Assembly: GCA_963969365.1 (NCBI GenBank)
Contig: OZ017747.1
Location: forward strand, 3,782,001-3,846,000
Source: Asterochloris sp. CNOR1
Lineage: Eukaryota; Chlorophyta; Trebouxiophyceae; Trebouxiales; Trebouxiaceae
DNA: 64,000 nucleotides
Direction of reading: 5' to 3'
Shown: positions 1-13,195 of the stretch, piece by piece
Numbering within the stretch: position 1 is the stretch's first letter
Layout: every line of letters starts with the position of its first letter
Translations under genes and position numbers: made by a program
The notes under the pieces: model-generated
Told to the model about the DNA's origin: nothing
Databases searched by the model: none
The model's input: the letters and a program-made list of their open reading frames with translations, nothing else

Positions 1-130
1 TCTTCCTGCCCCAGTCCAAGTGGGTGCCAGCTTGCGCATCACCGTGCACTCACCCTGCTTCACCGCACTCACCAGTCCAACTGGGTGCAAGCTTGCGCAT
101 CACTGTGCACACACCCCGCTCCAGCGCCCC
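1..130. repeat. ~61-bp tandem repeat, about two copies
   Basis: The stretch starting agtccaa at 13 recurs at 74, followed by near-identical cttgcgcatcac and gtgcac blocks. A weaker third copy may begin near 131. It lies in an intron or upstream sequence of the first gene and carries no convincing coding frame. Bases 1-461 otherwise show nothing I can support. Confidence 0.6.
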
Positions 131-3100
131 AGCCCAAGGAGTGCAAGACTGTATATCACTGTGGGCACGTCCCACTTCACTGTCTGTGCCAAGTTTTGCC
201 CTGGTCTGCCTGAGACCCTCAGCTGTCACAAGCTCCTTGCGCCAAGGGGCATGCATCCACAGCAGTTCCGCGGCCTGGCAGGCAGCAGCCCAGGGCAGTG
301 CTTGACTGCGCAAGCTCTGCCTCACTGCACTGGAGCCATACAGGTGCTGGCCTGCTGCACAGGGAAGGGCAGTGTTGCTCGCTCGCATGGTGGCTGAGAC
401 ATAGCCCTGGACCTGCAGCAAGAGGTGAATGTACCACATGTTATGCAATGTGCCGGTGCAGGTTCCAGGTGCGCTGGGCCTCCGTCAGCCAGCGTGGGTA
501 CTACCCTGATGCACTGTACAAAGCCAATCAGGACTCGGTGACAACCTGCAGCAGCTTTGGGAACGACCCGGAGCAGCTGTTCTTTGGCATCTTCGATGGC
601 CATGGCAGCAATGGGGCACAGTGCTCCCAGTTCGCTCGAGAGCATGTGAGCTGAGCTGGCGGGATGCTCTGCTCCCTGGCGGAAGGCCTGTCTTGAGCTC
701 AGCTCATCGCAGCCTGTGTGCAGAGCAATGTGGCGCAGGATCGTCCTGTTGTGTACAAGATCGAGTGAGCCCGTGTTGGCACTCCAGTGAGCCAGCATGG
801 GGTTTCATGCGAGCCCTTTTCATTGGTCTCCAAAATGCCTATACATGGCTGGAGGTCAGCAGCTGCAGGAGTGCTCTCTTGCAGCCTCTGTCATGGTGGG
901 AATGGAGCAGGCGATATTGAGGCCCCTCAAGTGCGAGCAGGATGTTGCATCACTGAGCTGAGCAGCGCAGCTTTGGACATCTGTGGCTGCATTTAAGGAT
1001 GCAAACAGAGTCACAAGCGCCAAGATGTTGACGGGCTTACCTGACAGTCACACATCCAGAGCATCCTCTGTATTGTGGGAGTTTACATTAGCCTCGGGCT
1101 ACATCATCTCAGGCTGCCTTGGCACCTGTACTATGCATGGCTTGCTCGGGGCACCCAGGTCCAAGACACAGGTCATGCAACTCAATGTAAGCTGAAGGAG
1201 TCCTAGCGCCTGTCTGCAGTGGCTTCACACCATGCTGGAGCACTGCACATGTCATCAACTCAGGGTCAGCGCCTCATCGACTCAGGCTCACTGCTCCCCT
1301 GCTTGTGTCTGCAGGTTCCCCAAGCCACGTTGCATGTCATGGTGTTCAAGCTATACATGAGCCTGACCTGTCCTGTCACATGAGAAATGGACATGCCCAG
1401 GGGTCACAACTGCTCGGCCCATGCCTGCAGGTCCCCCAGGCCATGTTGCGCGATACGCTCTTCAAGCACCAGCCCGAGCAGTCCTTCCACAACGCAATGG
1501 TCCTGGCCAACCATCTGCTGCATGAGGCAGACCTGGACGATACCATGAGCGGCACCACAGCCATCAATGTCCTCCTTCGGGGGAACATGCTGTATGTGGC
1601 CAATGTTGGGGACTCTCGTGCGGTGCTGGCTGAGCGACAGGGGGACGGCCATGTGGCCGTGCCCCTGTCGATGGACCAGACGCCCTTCAGGTGGGCTGAC
1701 TGGGCATTCAGCTGCTGCCTGGCAGGAGGCACCTGTTACTCTGAGAGTGGCGCTCACCACCTGGGCACCAGTCAAGCAGCAAGCTTGCACTGGTGTCTGC
1801 ACTGGCTGAGCATCATGGGGAACCCCCTGTGGCTGTACCCCTGTCAAGCCCCTTTTCAGGGTCTGCGTGGCTGATGACACAGCCTGTCCCGTTCCCTACA
1901 TTGGAAGATTCTTCAGGTGGGCTTGCCTGCTGCTGCTGGGGATGAGAGCACAGCCAGTCTGACAGCCATGGGCCTGCTCTACCCTGCCTCTGAACTAGTT
2001 GCGACAGCTGGCGGGTCCTGGGCTGCGGCTGGATGGCGCAAAGCTAGGAGGAGGAGGCAGGTTGCGCCCAGTGCCCGTCTGTGCATTCTCAAGTGCAAGC
2101 CCGTTGCGCACAGGGCTGACATTCCTTTCATCACAACAATCCCATGCAGCTGCCTGCTGCTTTTCTCTCATTCCTGTGAAATGGCTGATGCCTTGCGACC
2201 CAGGGTGGCCACACCCACATCAATAGGCCTGTTCTCTGCACCCACTCCTGCAGGCGTGATGAGTGTGAGCGCGTGAAGCAGCTGGGGGCTCGAGTGCTCA
2301 CCCTGGAGCAGGTGGAGGGTTTCAAGGACCCTGAAGTGGAGTGCTGGGGGACCGAAGAGGAGGATGGTGGTGACCCACCACGCCTCTGGTCCCCCAACGG
2401 GCAGTACCCAGGGACGGCCTTCACACGGAGCATTGGCGACAGCGGTGGGTGGCACAGGCTGTGGGCTGAGGCGAGGGTTTGCCAATTCTGAAGATCGTGT
2501 CTGACTGCAGAAGTGATCTCCATTCTGGTAGCAACAGGCTTGCGCATTTCCAGACCTCACAGTGGATCACATGAGGCACACACTGCAGAGGGGCCTCCAA
2601 GGGGTCACAGGGCATCTTACCTTGACGCAGACGCCCGTGCATGAAGGGCATGTGCAGCCGTCAAGTTGCTGTCATGTTTGCTGTTCCCAACATGGTGCTG
2701 CTGCAAGATGAGTTCCAGGGTTGCCAATCGCCCACACTCATCACGCAATGCTGCAGCTGCCGAGTCCATTGGCGTGTTTGCTGAGCCAGAGATGGTCGTC
2801 CGCCAAGTCACTCCCACCACATCCTTTCTGGTGATTGCCAGCGACGGAGTGTTTGAGTTCATGCCTAGCCAGACAGTTGTTGATATGGTGAGCTCACAGC
2901 AAAGGCGTTGCCGCAAGAATCCATCCTGAAGCAGCTGTTCCCCAGCCTCTGCTGAACAGGGTTGTGCTGTTTGCACCTGAACGCTCCTGAGTGCTGCAAT
3001 TGCCTGCAATTCATGTGCAAGATAGGGCTGTGGCTGTTATGTTGTGCACTGCCTTCCTGCGCGCCTGCCAGGATGTTGTAGCTATGGCTGCTGATTCAAG

Positions 3101-6100
3101 GCATGCACTTGTGTAATGTCCTGACTGTTGCCGTGCACTGCCGTCTTTGCACCCTGGGCCAGCAATGTGCCTAGGGCTTGACTCCTGCTGGCCCCTTGCT
3201 CCTCTTAGGAAACCCTTCCCAATGCTACCAGCAGAGTTGGTAGAGGTTCTTTGCATCTCAAGAAGCTGAGGGTCTAGATGTCCAAAAACTGCTCTTTGGT
3301 GTGAGTGGGGCATCTGTCTGCAGGCCAGCAAGTATGAGGACCCACAGGAGGCAGCAGTGGCCATCACTGTGGAGAGCTACAGGCTCTGGCTGCAGGTGAG
3401 GTGGGGACATATGTGGGAGTGTGCCATGTCAGTTGTGCACTGCAGACTAAAGCACTCACTGGCATGTGCTGTGTCCTTGCTTGTGGACAGCTAGCAAATG
3501 CTGCAAGCAGACACCACTGATACTGATTGCTTGAAAGGTGCCAGGCCCCTCGTGCAGGCTTTCTGCATCCCTGTCAGATCATGCATGACTCATGTCTGCA
3601 GAAGTGCTCAAAGCTATGCTTGGAGTAAGCTCACGTTTGCCTGCTGCAGTATGAGACGCGCACAGATGACATCTCCATCATAGTAATCCGCTTCGATGGC
3701 GTCGCTGACTCCGAGGCCTCCACGGAAAGGAGGTCTGGTAGCCTCAATAAGGCCTCTCCCCGTATCGGTAGTGTCCTTGGAGCAGTCAAGGACCTCACTA
3801 AGCACTCCTCCTCCAACCTCAGGTGAGTCTTCTGGTTCCCTTGACAAGCTGCTCAGTTGGACAAAGACCCATGTCCTAATCTCAGGTGATTCCTCTGCCC
3901 ATCTGAGGAGTTGCTGGTGGTTTGTGTGATGAGGCATTGGGTTGCCGGCAGCATTCACTGCCATTGAAGCATGCTGCTGTAGGGCCAGCAGGCATAGTCA
4001 AAGTGTAGGCACAGGCAGTGTACCATTACTGACGTAGCTTTGTGGCTCTGTCAAGTGGGCAGCCTGGCTCTGTGCTGGCGGGAAATGCAGCGTCGTAAAT
4101 CTCACAACCAACCATGATCTGCCGGGCGCCCTCTCCAGCTGCCGAGCTGATACATGCCTGGGTTCTTGGAGGCTGCTTGCTGTGCTTCAGGAGGCAGTTC
4201 AGTCAGCTTAGGGTGGTATGTGATCCCTTGAGGCTGCTTGCTGCGTTGTGTGCAGGCCTGCTGGGATGCGCCCATCCGGCAGCGCTGCAGATCTGCTGCA
4301 CTCTGTCTCCCACAAACCCCTTAACAGCGGCCACCTGCAGCCAATCAATGTCAGGCGAGTCCAGGAATGTCTTGTCTGAAATTCTGCCCCTGGAGGGAGA
4401 GGACCCTACCAGTTCCCTCTCCGTCAAGGCTGCAGACTGCTCCTGGGGTCGCCTGCTGCGCTGTCAGGCAGTGGGACTCTGCAGATGCACACAGGTTGCG
4501 GTGGTTTGTGCTGTCAATGGCTTGAACTGTGCTCAGCCTTGTCCAAATGCGTCACAATGCTGTTTTCAACAGAATTGACTGATTGCTGCTGACAAGGTGC
4601 TTGCCAGGTGGGGTTGGTCTGCGCCCTCAATGGCTTGGCCTGCGCTTTGCCTTGTATATCTTGTGTCTCAAGGCTGTCTCCTGCTGGAGTGATTGACTGC
4701 AGCCGGCACTGTACATGCAAAGTCTGAGGGCACACTGCTGCTGTGTGCAGGCCTGGCAGCCCCAACGCCCATGTGGCCAAGACGCCTGCAGAGCTGGCCT
4801 GCATCGAGCAGGCAGTCAAGTGAGCATTGTCCTTGCTCAGCCTGCCTGGCTTGCCTCTCCCATTGCGACCCAGAGCTTGGAGGCTGGCTGCAAACAGCTA
4901 TTTGCCTGTAATGTAGCCAAATGCAGGCCTTTGGAGTCATCAGCATCATGACCAAGCCTGACACAAGGGTGCGACAACCTTTCAGGGTCACTGCAGAAGT
5001 GAGGTTCACATGGGATGGCTGCTTGCCTTATGCAAACCCCAGATGTGGATTGCTGTGCTGCAGGGGCATCCCTGTGTTTGCCCACCTGGAGGGGGCACTG
5101 AGGCAGCAAGTCTGGGACCTGATGCAGCGACGGCCCTGCCAAGCCGGGGAGATCATCATAGAGCAGGCAAGCTGGGGCAGGGCCGCCTGGCCTGATTGCT
5201 GGGCAGCTTTGGTGGACTGCTGCCTTGCCAGTTGCATTGCCCAATCTCGGTGTGGTCCATTTGACAGTCTGCAAGCACTGCTTTGTTTACAGCCAGAGAG
5301 GTTTTCCCAGACGCGACTGCTAAACCATCTTGTGCTTTCCTAGCAGCCAGCACGGGCACAGCACTGGGCCAAGAGAAGGCGCCTGCTCTTCTTGCCTGCC
5401 AGCAGAGGTCCCACTCCCCCCACAGCAGAATTGCCTTATCCGAGTGCGCCAGCCTGCCAGCAATGTAACGTACTTGGCCTCTGCTTCCACTCTGCATTGC
5501 CACAGCTCTGGCGCCACTGACCAGCGCTGGTTTCCTTACTGCGTGGCAGCAGGTGCATGACACTTGCCCATCGTGCCCCTGCCTCCTGCCCTGTCCTGCC
5601 AGCCACTGCTGCTCACCACAGAGCCAACTTTGGCCCTGACCTGCCAGCAAGTACTGCTCGCCACAGAGCTGCTCTCTGCTCTGCCCCGCTTGCAAGTGCT
5701 GCTCGCCACAGAGCTGCTCTCTGCTCTGCCCTGCTTGCAAGTGCTGCTCACCACAGAGGCTGGTCCACCTCCACCTGCAGGGCGACCTGCCTCAGTATTT
5801 TTACGTCGTGGAGGAGGGCCAATTTGATGTGGTGCTCCCACCCAACGGAAGCGAGCAGTCAGTTGTGCTGCACTCCTATCGGGCAGGGAACCATGCGAAC
5901 TCAGCCTTTGGGGAGCTGGCTCTTGTTACTGGAAAGCCGCATGGGGCCAAGACCATCGCTGCCACTGATGGTGAGCCTGGGGCAGTTGGGTTGCTTTAGG
6001 GGACTGTGTGACTGACTGCCTGCAGTGGCTGCCTGTGCGGAGGCCGCATGGGACAAGATCCCTCCTGATCAGTGGCCACTGATGGTGACAGAAGCCTGGA

Positions 6101-9100
6101 TTTGGCACTGCTGGCAGTCAGGCTGCGGTGTCGCCATTAACTGCAGGGCTTGTACGGCTGTCCTGATGTGTCTGACAGGCTGGCTGTGAGTCTTGCATGG
6201 CTCTCAGTGGCGCTTTTGCAGGGCACTACTGCCTGTCAGACAGTAAATGCCATGCAACTACACTTGCCTCCTGCTGTTGCTGTGTCATTGCGTTCATGTG
6301 CTCACAAGCAGTGAAAGGGAATCACCGTACCATGTGCTGCTGCATGGGTGTTGGTTTGGGCAGCAGTGTTGCATGTTACATGACACCCAGCTGCCTGCTC
6401 TGGCAAACAGATGTGGGGTTGACCTGCACTGCACTCTGTCTGCTTCAAGCTTGCTCAGGGCTGTTGCAGGGTTTGCTTTGTGCCTACTGGGTGCCTGGGG
6501 CTGCTGCACTGGACAGCCACTGCTGCCGGGCTCCTCTGAGCTGCTGCTCACCACTGAGGCTGGCCGCTTGTGCCTGCAAGGTGCCTGTGGTAGCTGCACT
6601 GGGCAGGGTCTGGTTGCGAAGCTGCGCAGGACATGTTTAGAACACTGAGTTTGAGCTGTCTGTGCCTGCCAGCTGCCTGCGTGACGCCTGCCTCAATGTC
6701 CCCTGCTGTTCCTGTCTCACGTGTAGCAGTGCAGAGCTGGAAACAATGCAGAACAAAGTACGGTGCCTTGCGGCCCATGAGAACCACTTCTGCAAGGAGT
6801 CTCATCCCACAGCTGCCTGCTGACAAGCAGTTTGCGGCGTGCGCCTGCAGGATGCCTGTGGCAGTTGGATGGCGAGGCCTTCCGAGGGGCCATCGCTCGC
6901 AGCAAGCAGGACCTCAAGGGCCTGGTCAAGGTCTTGCGGAGCGTGGGCCAGCTGCAGGCGCTGAGCGTCAGTCAGCTGGAGGTGCTGGCTGAGGCCATGC
7001 AGCCAGTGAGCATGCGTCTGAGTCTTTCTTTATATGTCCCTTACTGCCAGAGGTGGTGTGAAACAAAGGGTGTGGGGGCTTCCGACCATGCAGCAGAGCT
7101 CCCCTTTGAGACATCTGGAGCTGCCACTGGTGCACATGGCGGGAGGGCACCCAGTGCGCAGGTCAATCCCTGCAGTTAATGGGTATCCAATGCAGCCCCT
7201 TGGTTTGGGACAGTGTCCAAGATGAGCGTGGGGCATGTAATGTCTAGCTCTGGAGGGCGGTAAGATGCCTTGTCTCAGGTGTCAGGATGCAGGCGCTGGT
7301 TCATGAGCTGGAGGCGTGAAGCACTGCTCTGGGTGCTGTGTGTCAGGTGCAGCTACTGGGCAAGGCCATGAAGCCGGTGAGGCTATGCATGTGGCAATTG
7401 GCCTAGGCCCTGCTGGCGTGGGGGAGGTCCCTGTCCCATTGAAATCCCTGGAAGCCGGGGTGACAGTGGCAGCATTGTACGTGCAGCCACGTGAATGCTG
7501 TTGCACCCTGTGGAGCTGGTGTCCCCATCAGTCCAGCTGCTGGGTGTGCAGGCCATTGCCTGTGTCTTGTTGCAAGCATGCCTGCTGCAGTATCTGTACA
7601 TGAGACTCCCTGAATGCCTGCTGGATACTCATGCCGCAGCAAAGGCAGAGCAAGGCGTCTGCTTGTCAGGTCAAGACTGCTGGGCTTCACAGTTGGGCAG
7701 GCGCCTGCTCTCGGCAACCTTGCAGCGCTCTTGTGTGGCTCCAGGAGCATATACAGCCCCATTGCAAAAGTGGCATCTGCCTGCCACATCGTGCTTGGCC
7801 TCCGCCTGATCCCTGTTTGAGCAGTGGCCACTCCGACGCAGTCAGTCAGCACGAAATGCTGCCAGGATGCAGCCACAGATGCATGGCTGGTGCTGGCCTG
7901 GGTCCACCGTAGGGAGACCAGCCATGCATCTGTGTGGCTGCATCATGGCTGGCCTCTCCAGTGGGCCCAGGCCATCACCAGCTCCGCAACAGATCAGCCC
8001 CTTGAACAGGATATAGCTGGTACCTCCTGTATGCTGCCACCACCTCCTTGCAAGGCTGGCAGCTACCTGCCGCGTTGAGCATGATCTCTGCTGTTGTGCA
8101 GGAGGCATATGATGATGGCGACTACATCATCTCTCAGGGAGTGGTAGGGTCAGACTTCTTTGTGGTAGAGCACGGGGAGGTCACTGCAACCCTCAAGGGT
8201 GACGTCTCAGACACAGCCTCAAAAGAGGTGAGCAACACATACCTGCTGATGTCTCCCTGCAGCTCTGCGTCTGGTCTGGGTGTGCTTGCTCAAAGCTGGC
8301 GGCCTGAATGCTGTTGCCTATTGGTGATGGCCAAGCTTTAGAGGCTGCTGGTGCTTGCTTGTGCTTCCAGGGGCTGAGAACGAAGACGCGAGCATGACAG
8401 TTGCGGTGGGCTTGTGACAGAGCACTCCTTTCCCTTGAGAGTGAGAAGCAAAGACATCTTTCTTATCTCACCTGTAGCTGCTGTGTGCTGCAGCTCTTCC
8501 GCCTGGGGCCCGGACAGTACTTCGCTGAGCGCCACCTGCTGGCAGATTGCCCCTATGCAGCTAGCATGGTGGCCAAGGGGCCAGTGCGCGTGATGCGCCT
8601 CAGCCGTCAGTGGTTTGAGAAGGTGCGTTGCTGTGGAACGCTCTTCTGGGGCCTGCCGCTGACCTTGCAGAGATCTTGGGCCTCTTGGCGTTGTTGCTAA
8701 GTTGGGGGCTGCAGCTAATTGCAGCCAAGGAGCCTGTACGTGTGCTGCGTGTCAGTCTCCAGCGTTCGGCAAGGTGGGTCGCCATACAGCTCCCTCGTAT
8801 GCTTGCTTCCTGAGGTCGAGGATTTGTTGAAAGTGCCTAACAAAGCTGCTGCTGCAATGGGGTGCAGCTGATTGCAATCGAGGGGCCTGTGCGCATGGTG
8901 CCTGTCAGCTGCTAGTGGGTTGAGCAGACTCAGAAGTTTGAGCAGAGCTGGGCTCTGAACTCCAGCTGGTGCTTGTGTTAAGACGACTCAGCAGCAGCTG
9001 CACAAGTGGACAACCTGGTGGCCATGCACTTTGGGTGGCAGTCCTGCATGCAGTGTGAACAAGCTAGACATATGACATTGTCATGTGTTGACAAGCCCTG

Positions 9101-12100
9101 GCTCTTGCGAAGCCGCAACATCATGCCTTGCCCAACATCAGGTGTTTCTCATGCTGTACTGTGCAAGCTGGACCACCCTCTACTCCACCCACAGGTGAGG
9201 GGGATGCACATCCAGACCCTGACTGATGCTGGACTGCCCAGCTGCACTCATGCGCCACTTTTGGCCTGCCAGTGCTGGCACTGCACCCCCCGGAGGCCAT
9301 CACAGATGCCATACTGCAGAAATGCACTCACACGACATGACCCCTGCAGGTGCTGGGCCCCCTCCAGGCCATCATCGATGGCGATCGCAAGTGGCAGGAC
9401 CATACTGACAGGGGGCACGCACACCCAGGCAGCCCCAGCCGCCAGAAGTCGATCTCGTCCTCTGCCGCCGCCATCCGCCACAGCCCCCTCACCCTGGCCG
9501 AGCTGTCGCCCTCAGAGACTGTCTACCGGTCGGGAGACACTGCCCTGATGCTCATGGAGCATGCCGATGCAGGTGACTAGTTGAAAAAGCAGTGCTCACA
9601 TGGGGTGATCGCGGGGTCGCTCGACTCGAGGCTTGAGGGCTGGGCAGCAATGGAAGGGCAGACTTGGCCATCGATGCCTCAGGGCATCTGTTTGTCTGCT
9701 GGCCTGAGGCGGTCTCAGGGCTGCTTGTGCGTTCTGTGATGTATGAGTGCATGGTGTTCACATCACTGGATTCTGGAGCACCTGCCTGTGCAACTTCAGA
9801 GCTTAGCAAGTATGGTGGCTGGCAGCCAGCCGAACAAGGACAGCTCCACTCTGCTGCCCTCCCGCTTCAATCTTGCGTTCATCGTTGAGCTTTGTCCCGT
9901 GACGGGCCGCTGCCTAGCTTGCATGCTCCTCACTGTGCAGTGACCATGGTCTAGAGTCTGGGGGCCACAAACCAGGGAGCTTCGCAGATCACCCGCGGCT
10001 AATTCATCAGACTGAAAGGAAGGGCATCAAGGGATGCCGGTTCCAGCTGGTGTGATGAGGTGCACTCCCTCTAGCCAGAGCTAGTTGGGATCACCAGAAG
10101 CCATTGAGGGCTGGATCTCACTTCCATGCTCCAGGTGCTACTCAGCATAAGGTGCAGGGCATCTGCAATGCACCAGAAGCAATCCCTGCTGTAATGTTGT
10201 CCTCATGTGAATTGCTGCCCTGCCTGCAGGCACGCGCTTCACTGTGCGAGTGACCAGCATTGCAGAGACTGTGGCCAAGGCCCGCCAGGGGCGGGTGCTG
10301 CGCTCGCATGACATTGGCAGGCGCCTCGTGGGCACTCCCTTTGTTCCAGGGGTCCTGAAGAGCCTGAAGGACACCAGGTGAGTATCTGAACATTGTTTAG
10401 GTGTTGCTAATTAAAGTACAGCCAAAAGTTTCGATGCAACAACTAGATGGTGATGCGAGCTTCCAGCACTCACATAGCCTCCTGCAAGTGCCTTCAACAT
10501 GGGCCTGCTGCTTGAGGCAGGCACCCACGCGTGCAGCTGCCGTCGCTGCTGCACCTTGCTGTGCCTGCTTGCCTGCAGCAGCCACATCTGACCGAGCGTC
10601 CCGGGCCTGAAAGTGGTGCTCCTGGCTGCTGCTGCTGCGGAGCTGCACCCTGCCCTGTGCCCCTGCTGCATTTGCCCAGAGCTGCAGCTGCTTGTCCAGC
10701 TCAGCTGTCGGGCCACGCCTGGAGAGAGTTCAGAGTGTGGCTCTGCCGCACGGTGCTGCTTGCGGCTCAAAAGTCACTTTGCCTGGTGCTACACATGGCT
10801 CTCCATCATTGGCGTTCCTCTCTCCATTTCTGCCCGACCCTCAAATCTTGTGCGCTCATCCTGCCTGGTGCTGCAGAGTGCTGGCAGATCTGCTGGACAC
10901 CCTGGCCGTCACCACCCTGGCTGGCCTGATGTTTCCCCAGCCCTTCAACGAGGCGACGTGCGTCTACATCGCAGCCTGCATCGTGGTGGGCCTGCAGCAG
11001 CTGCACACGCAGGGAGTGGTCTACCGCGCCTTGTGTGCAGACACCCTGGTGGTCACGGCTGATGGCCGCATGCAGCTGGTGGACCTCAGGTGAGATAGAA
11101 CATACTCAGCCCAAGTGTCTGTTGTCAGCTGTCTTGTCAGCTGGTTTGGTGTGCACCTCATTCTTGTCACAGCAGCATGGGGACCCATGTCTGCTGTTGC
11201 TCCTGTATCCACCAGGCCTCGTGCTGGCAATGCAGCTTGCAGGCTGACTGCTGCACTGCATAGTGATGGGGCGCTACAGGTACTGGGCCTGTTCTGGGGC
11301 AGTCGCATGTGTTGCCTGTTCCAGCTACCGCGAGGTTGTGCTGGGCCATGCTGGGGTGGCCCCGGCTGTATGAACTGCAGATGTGCACTTCATTTCAGCA
11401 CCTGCCTGTAGCGGCAGTGTTGTGGGATGCCATCAAACTAGGAACAAGACTCAGTGCCCGACCTTTGGCAACAGCCCTGCATCAGCCCGTGGCCAGCAGT
11501 TTGTGCATCGGCCCAGACCCTGTGCACGATATCCATTGTGCTGTCAAGGTGCATGTGATTGCAACAGCTCTGCCAGGCGCAGCAACCCACCCTTTTGTGA
11601 ATTCGCAGGAGCTTGCTGCTCGTGGCCTCTAAAAGGGGTTCAGCATAGCCCTCTCTGCACAGAGTATGCAGGAGCTTGCAGCTGGCGGCCCCTCCTTGCA
11701 GCTGTGTTCGAGAGCTTGCAGATGGTGACCTTCAAGGGGCTCGGCATGGCCTCCTTGGTACTGGTGCGCAGGAGCATGCAGCTGGTGGCCACCGAGAGGC
11801 CTCAGCACTGTGCTTCACTCTCGACATGCACCTGCAATCATGGCCTGAACAGCTGGGAACTTACAATGGCCTGTGGTGTTGCAGCCACGTCAAGAGCCTG
11901 GCTAAGGGCGAGCGCACCTTCACATTTTGTGGTAGCAACGTTCAGTGGATGGCCCCAGAGATACTGAAGGGCACAGGTGTGCATCAAGGGCGCTTGGCCA
12001 GCTCTTTATTCAGCACTATGCAGTGTCTGTGCACACACTGGCCACCCCTCAAGCCTGCCCACACCTGCTGCATTGTGCCTTCTGCTGACATGACATTTGG

Positions 12101-12887
12101 CTTGATGGGTAGAAGGAAGACCAACAGCAGGCTCTGGTTTATATCACTGTGCCCTGCTCAGGGCTGCACCATGACTGCTGCTGCTCACATCACCTGCTTA
12201 TCGCTAGCATTGCAGGCCAGCCTATGAGCGTGACTGGGGCTGACGTGATCCTGCTGCTCACATCAGCTGCATGCTGCTGCTCAACCAATTCAAAACCATC
12301 AGACCCTTCTGCTCTCAGCATTTGTGATTCAGATCCTGCACAGCTGCCTCTCTGTATTTTTCACACCTTTCCCAATCTGACTGCAGGTCATGGGCCAGCT
12401 GCTGACTACTGGGCCCTGGGTGGTCTGCTTTTCTTCCTCTTGACAGGGACTGTGCCCTTCAGCACGCCTGCTGATGCCTCCCATGGCCATTTTGAGTGGC
12501 CTGCTGGCACCCAGCCCTCTGCAGAGGCCTGCGACCTGCTGCAGCAACTGCTGAGCCCTGATCCGGCGCTCAGGGTTGGAACTGAGGATGGTGATGCCTC
12601 AACTGTGAAGTCACACGCCTTCTTCAAGGTGAGCCGCCCTCTGCCAGTCTTCATCCGTCTGCATGGTAGGCCCTGTGCTTTGAGATGGTGTATCTTCAGG
12701 GCGGCACAAACGGCCATGAACCCCCACTGATGTGCTGCAGGACATGAATTGGGATGCCTTGGAAGCAAATGAGCTATCAGCTCCACACGCCCTGGAGCAC
12801 CGCATCGCACACAATGAGGGCAGCCAATCAGCACCATTCACTCCTGCCCCATACCTTGGCGACCTTGGCTGGCTTTCAGATTTTTGA
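1..12887 (+). CDS. PP2C phosphatase / tandem cyclic-nucleotide-binding / kinase-like fusion protein (5' partial)
   Basis: Homologue of the plant PP2C-CNB-kinase fusion (Arabidopsis At2g20050 type). Exons I can place: 462-645, 1431-1690, 2254-2444, 2757-2887, 3324-3395, 3650-3822 (PP2C); 4751-4819, 5064-5166, 5781-5970, 6851-7005, 8102-8227, 8494-8622 (two CNB domains); 9350-9572, 10230-10377, 10877-11089, 11885-11976, 12387-12628, 12741-12887 (kinase-like part and C-tail). The PP2C metal and catalytic motifs are all present: [38 protein letters not shown] and TRTDDIS. The CNB signatures [11 protein letters not shown] and [12 protein letters not shown] lack the usual phosphate-binding Arg. The kinase-like domain reads VVYRALCAD where HRDLKPEN is expected and DLS for DFG, so the catalytic Asp is missing; the Arabidopsis relative is similarly odd. 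The intron after 5166 has a GC donor. The exon between 3822 and 4751 is unresolved, and the N-terminus lies upstream of the window. It converges on the endosulfine gene. Confidence 0.88.
5590..5757. repeat. 45-bp intronic minisatellite
   Basis: About three to four copies of a 45-bp unit containing gctgctcgccacagagctgc. They sit inside the intron 5167-5780 of the PP2C fusion gene, directly upstream of the exon beginning GDLPQYF. The unit is a multiple of three, so the repeat stays open in one frame, but it lies between a GC donor and a tgcag acceptor and is judged intronic. Confidence 0.7.
7867..7943. other. Intronic hairpin (long inverted repeat)
   Basis: The left arm 7867-7891 and right arm 7917-7943 are reverse complements apart from a 2-nt bulge, separated by a 25-nt loop. 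The structure lies within the intron 7006-8101 of the PP2C fusion gene. It could be a MITE relic, a small-RNA precursor or a splicing structure. Confidence 0.75.
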
Positions 12888-13195
12888 GGTTGCATGCATA
12901 GCCTGGCAGCCTGCAGTGTGGGATGACTGGCCACAGTGTGAGGCTGAATTAGACGACCCCTGACAAACCTGTATGCAGTCGCAGCGCTGGCTGCCAGCCT
13001 GTCATTACACCGGCAGACATAGTGGACATGCATTACAGTGCTCTTTTCCCATTGCAAAGGAGAGCTCTGGCGCAGCATGTCTGTCTGTCATCTCTCAGTG
13101 TGCCTAATGATGAATAAGGACTGATCAGGGTGCCTGAGCTGATGAGCCCTTGGTAGCCCGCATATCTTGCATGGCCCAGACTGGTGAACATTTCA
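12888..13195. other. Convergent intergenic region
   Basis: 308 bp between the stop codons of the PP2C fusion (+) and endosulfine (-). It must hold both 3' UTRs. I see no coding exon or clear repeat. Confidence 0.6.

Noticed and set aside
716-765. Small extra PP2C exon ([13 protein letters not shown])
   Set aside because: It has acceptor- and donor-like edges, but its phase does not fit the flanking exons as placed, so it is left out of the model.
5557-6015. Long plus-strand frame containing Ala/His/Arg repeats
   Set aside because: The repeat part is the intronic 45-bp minisatellite. Only 5781-5970 is coding, in a different frame.
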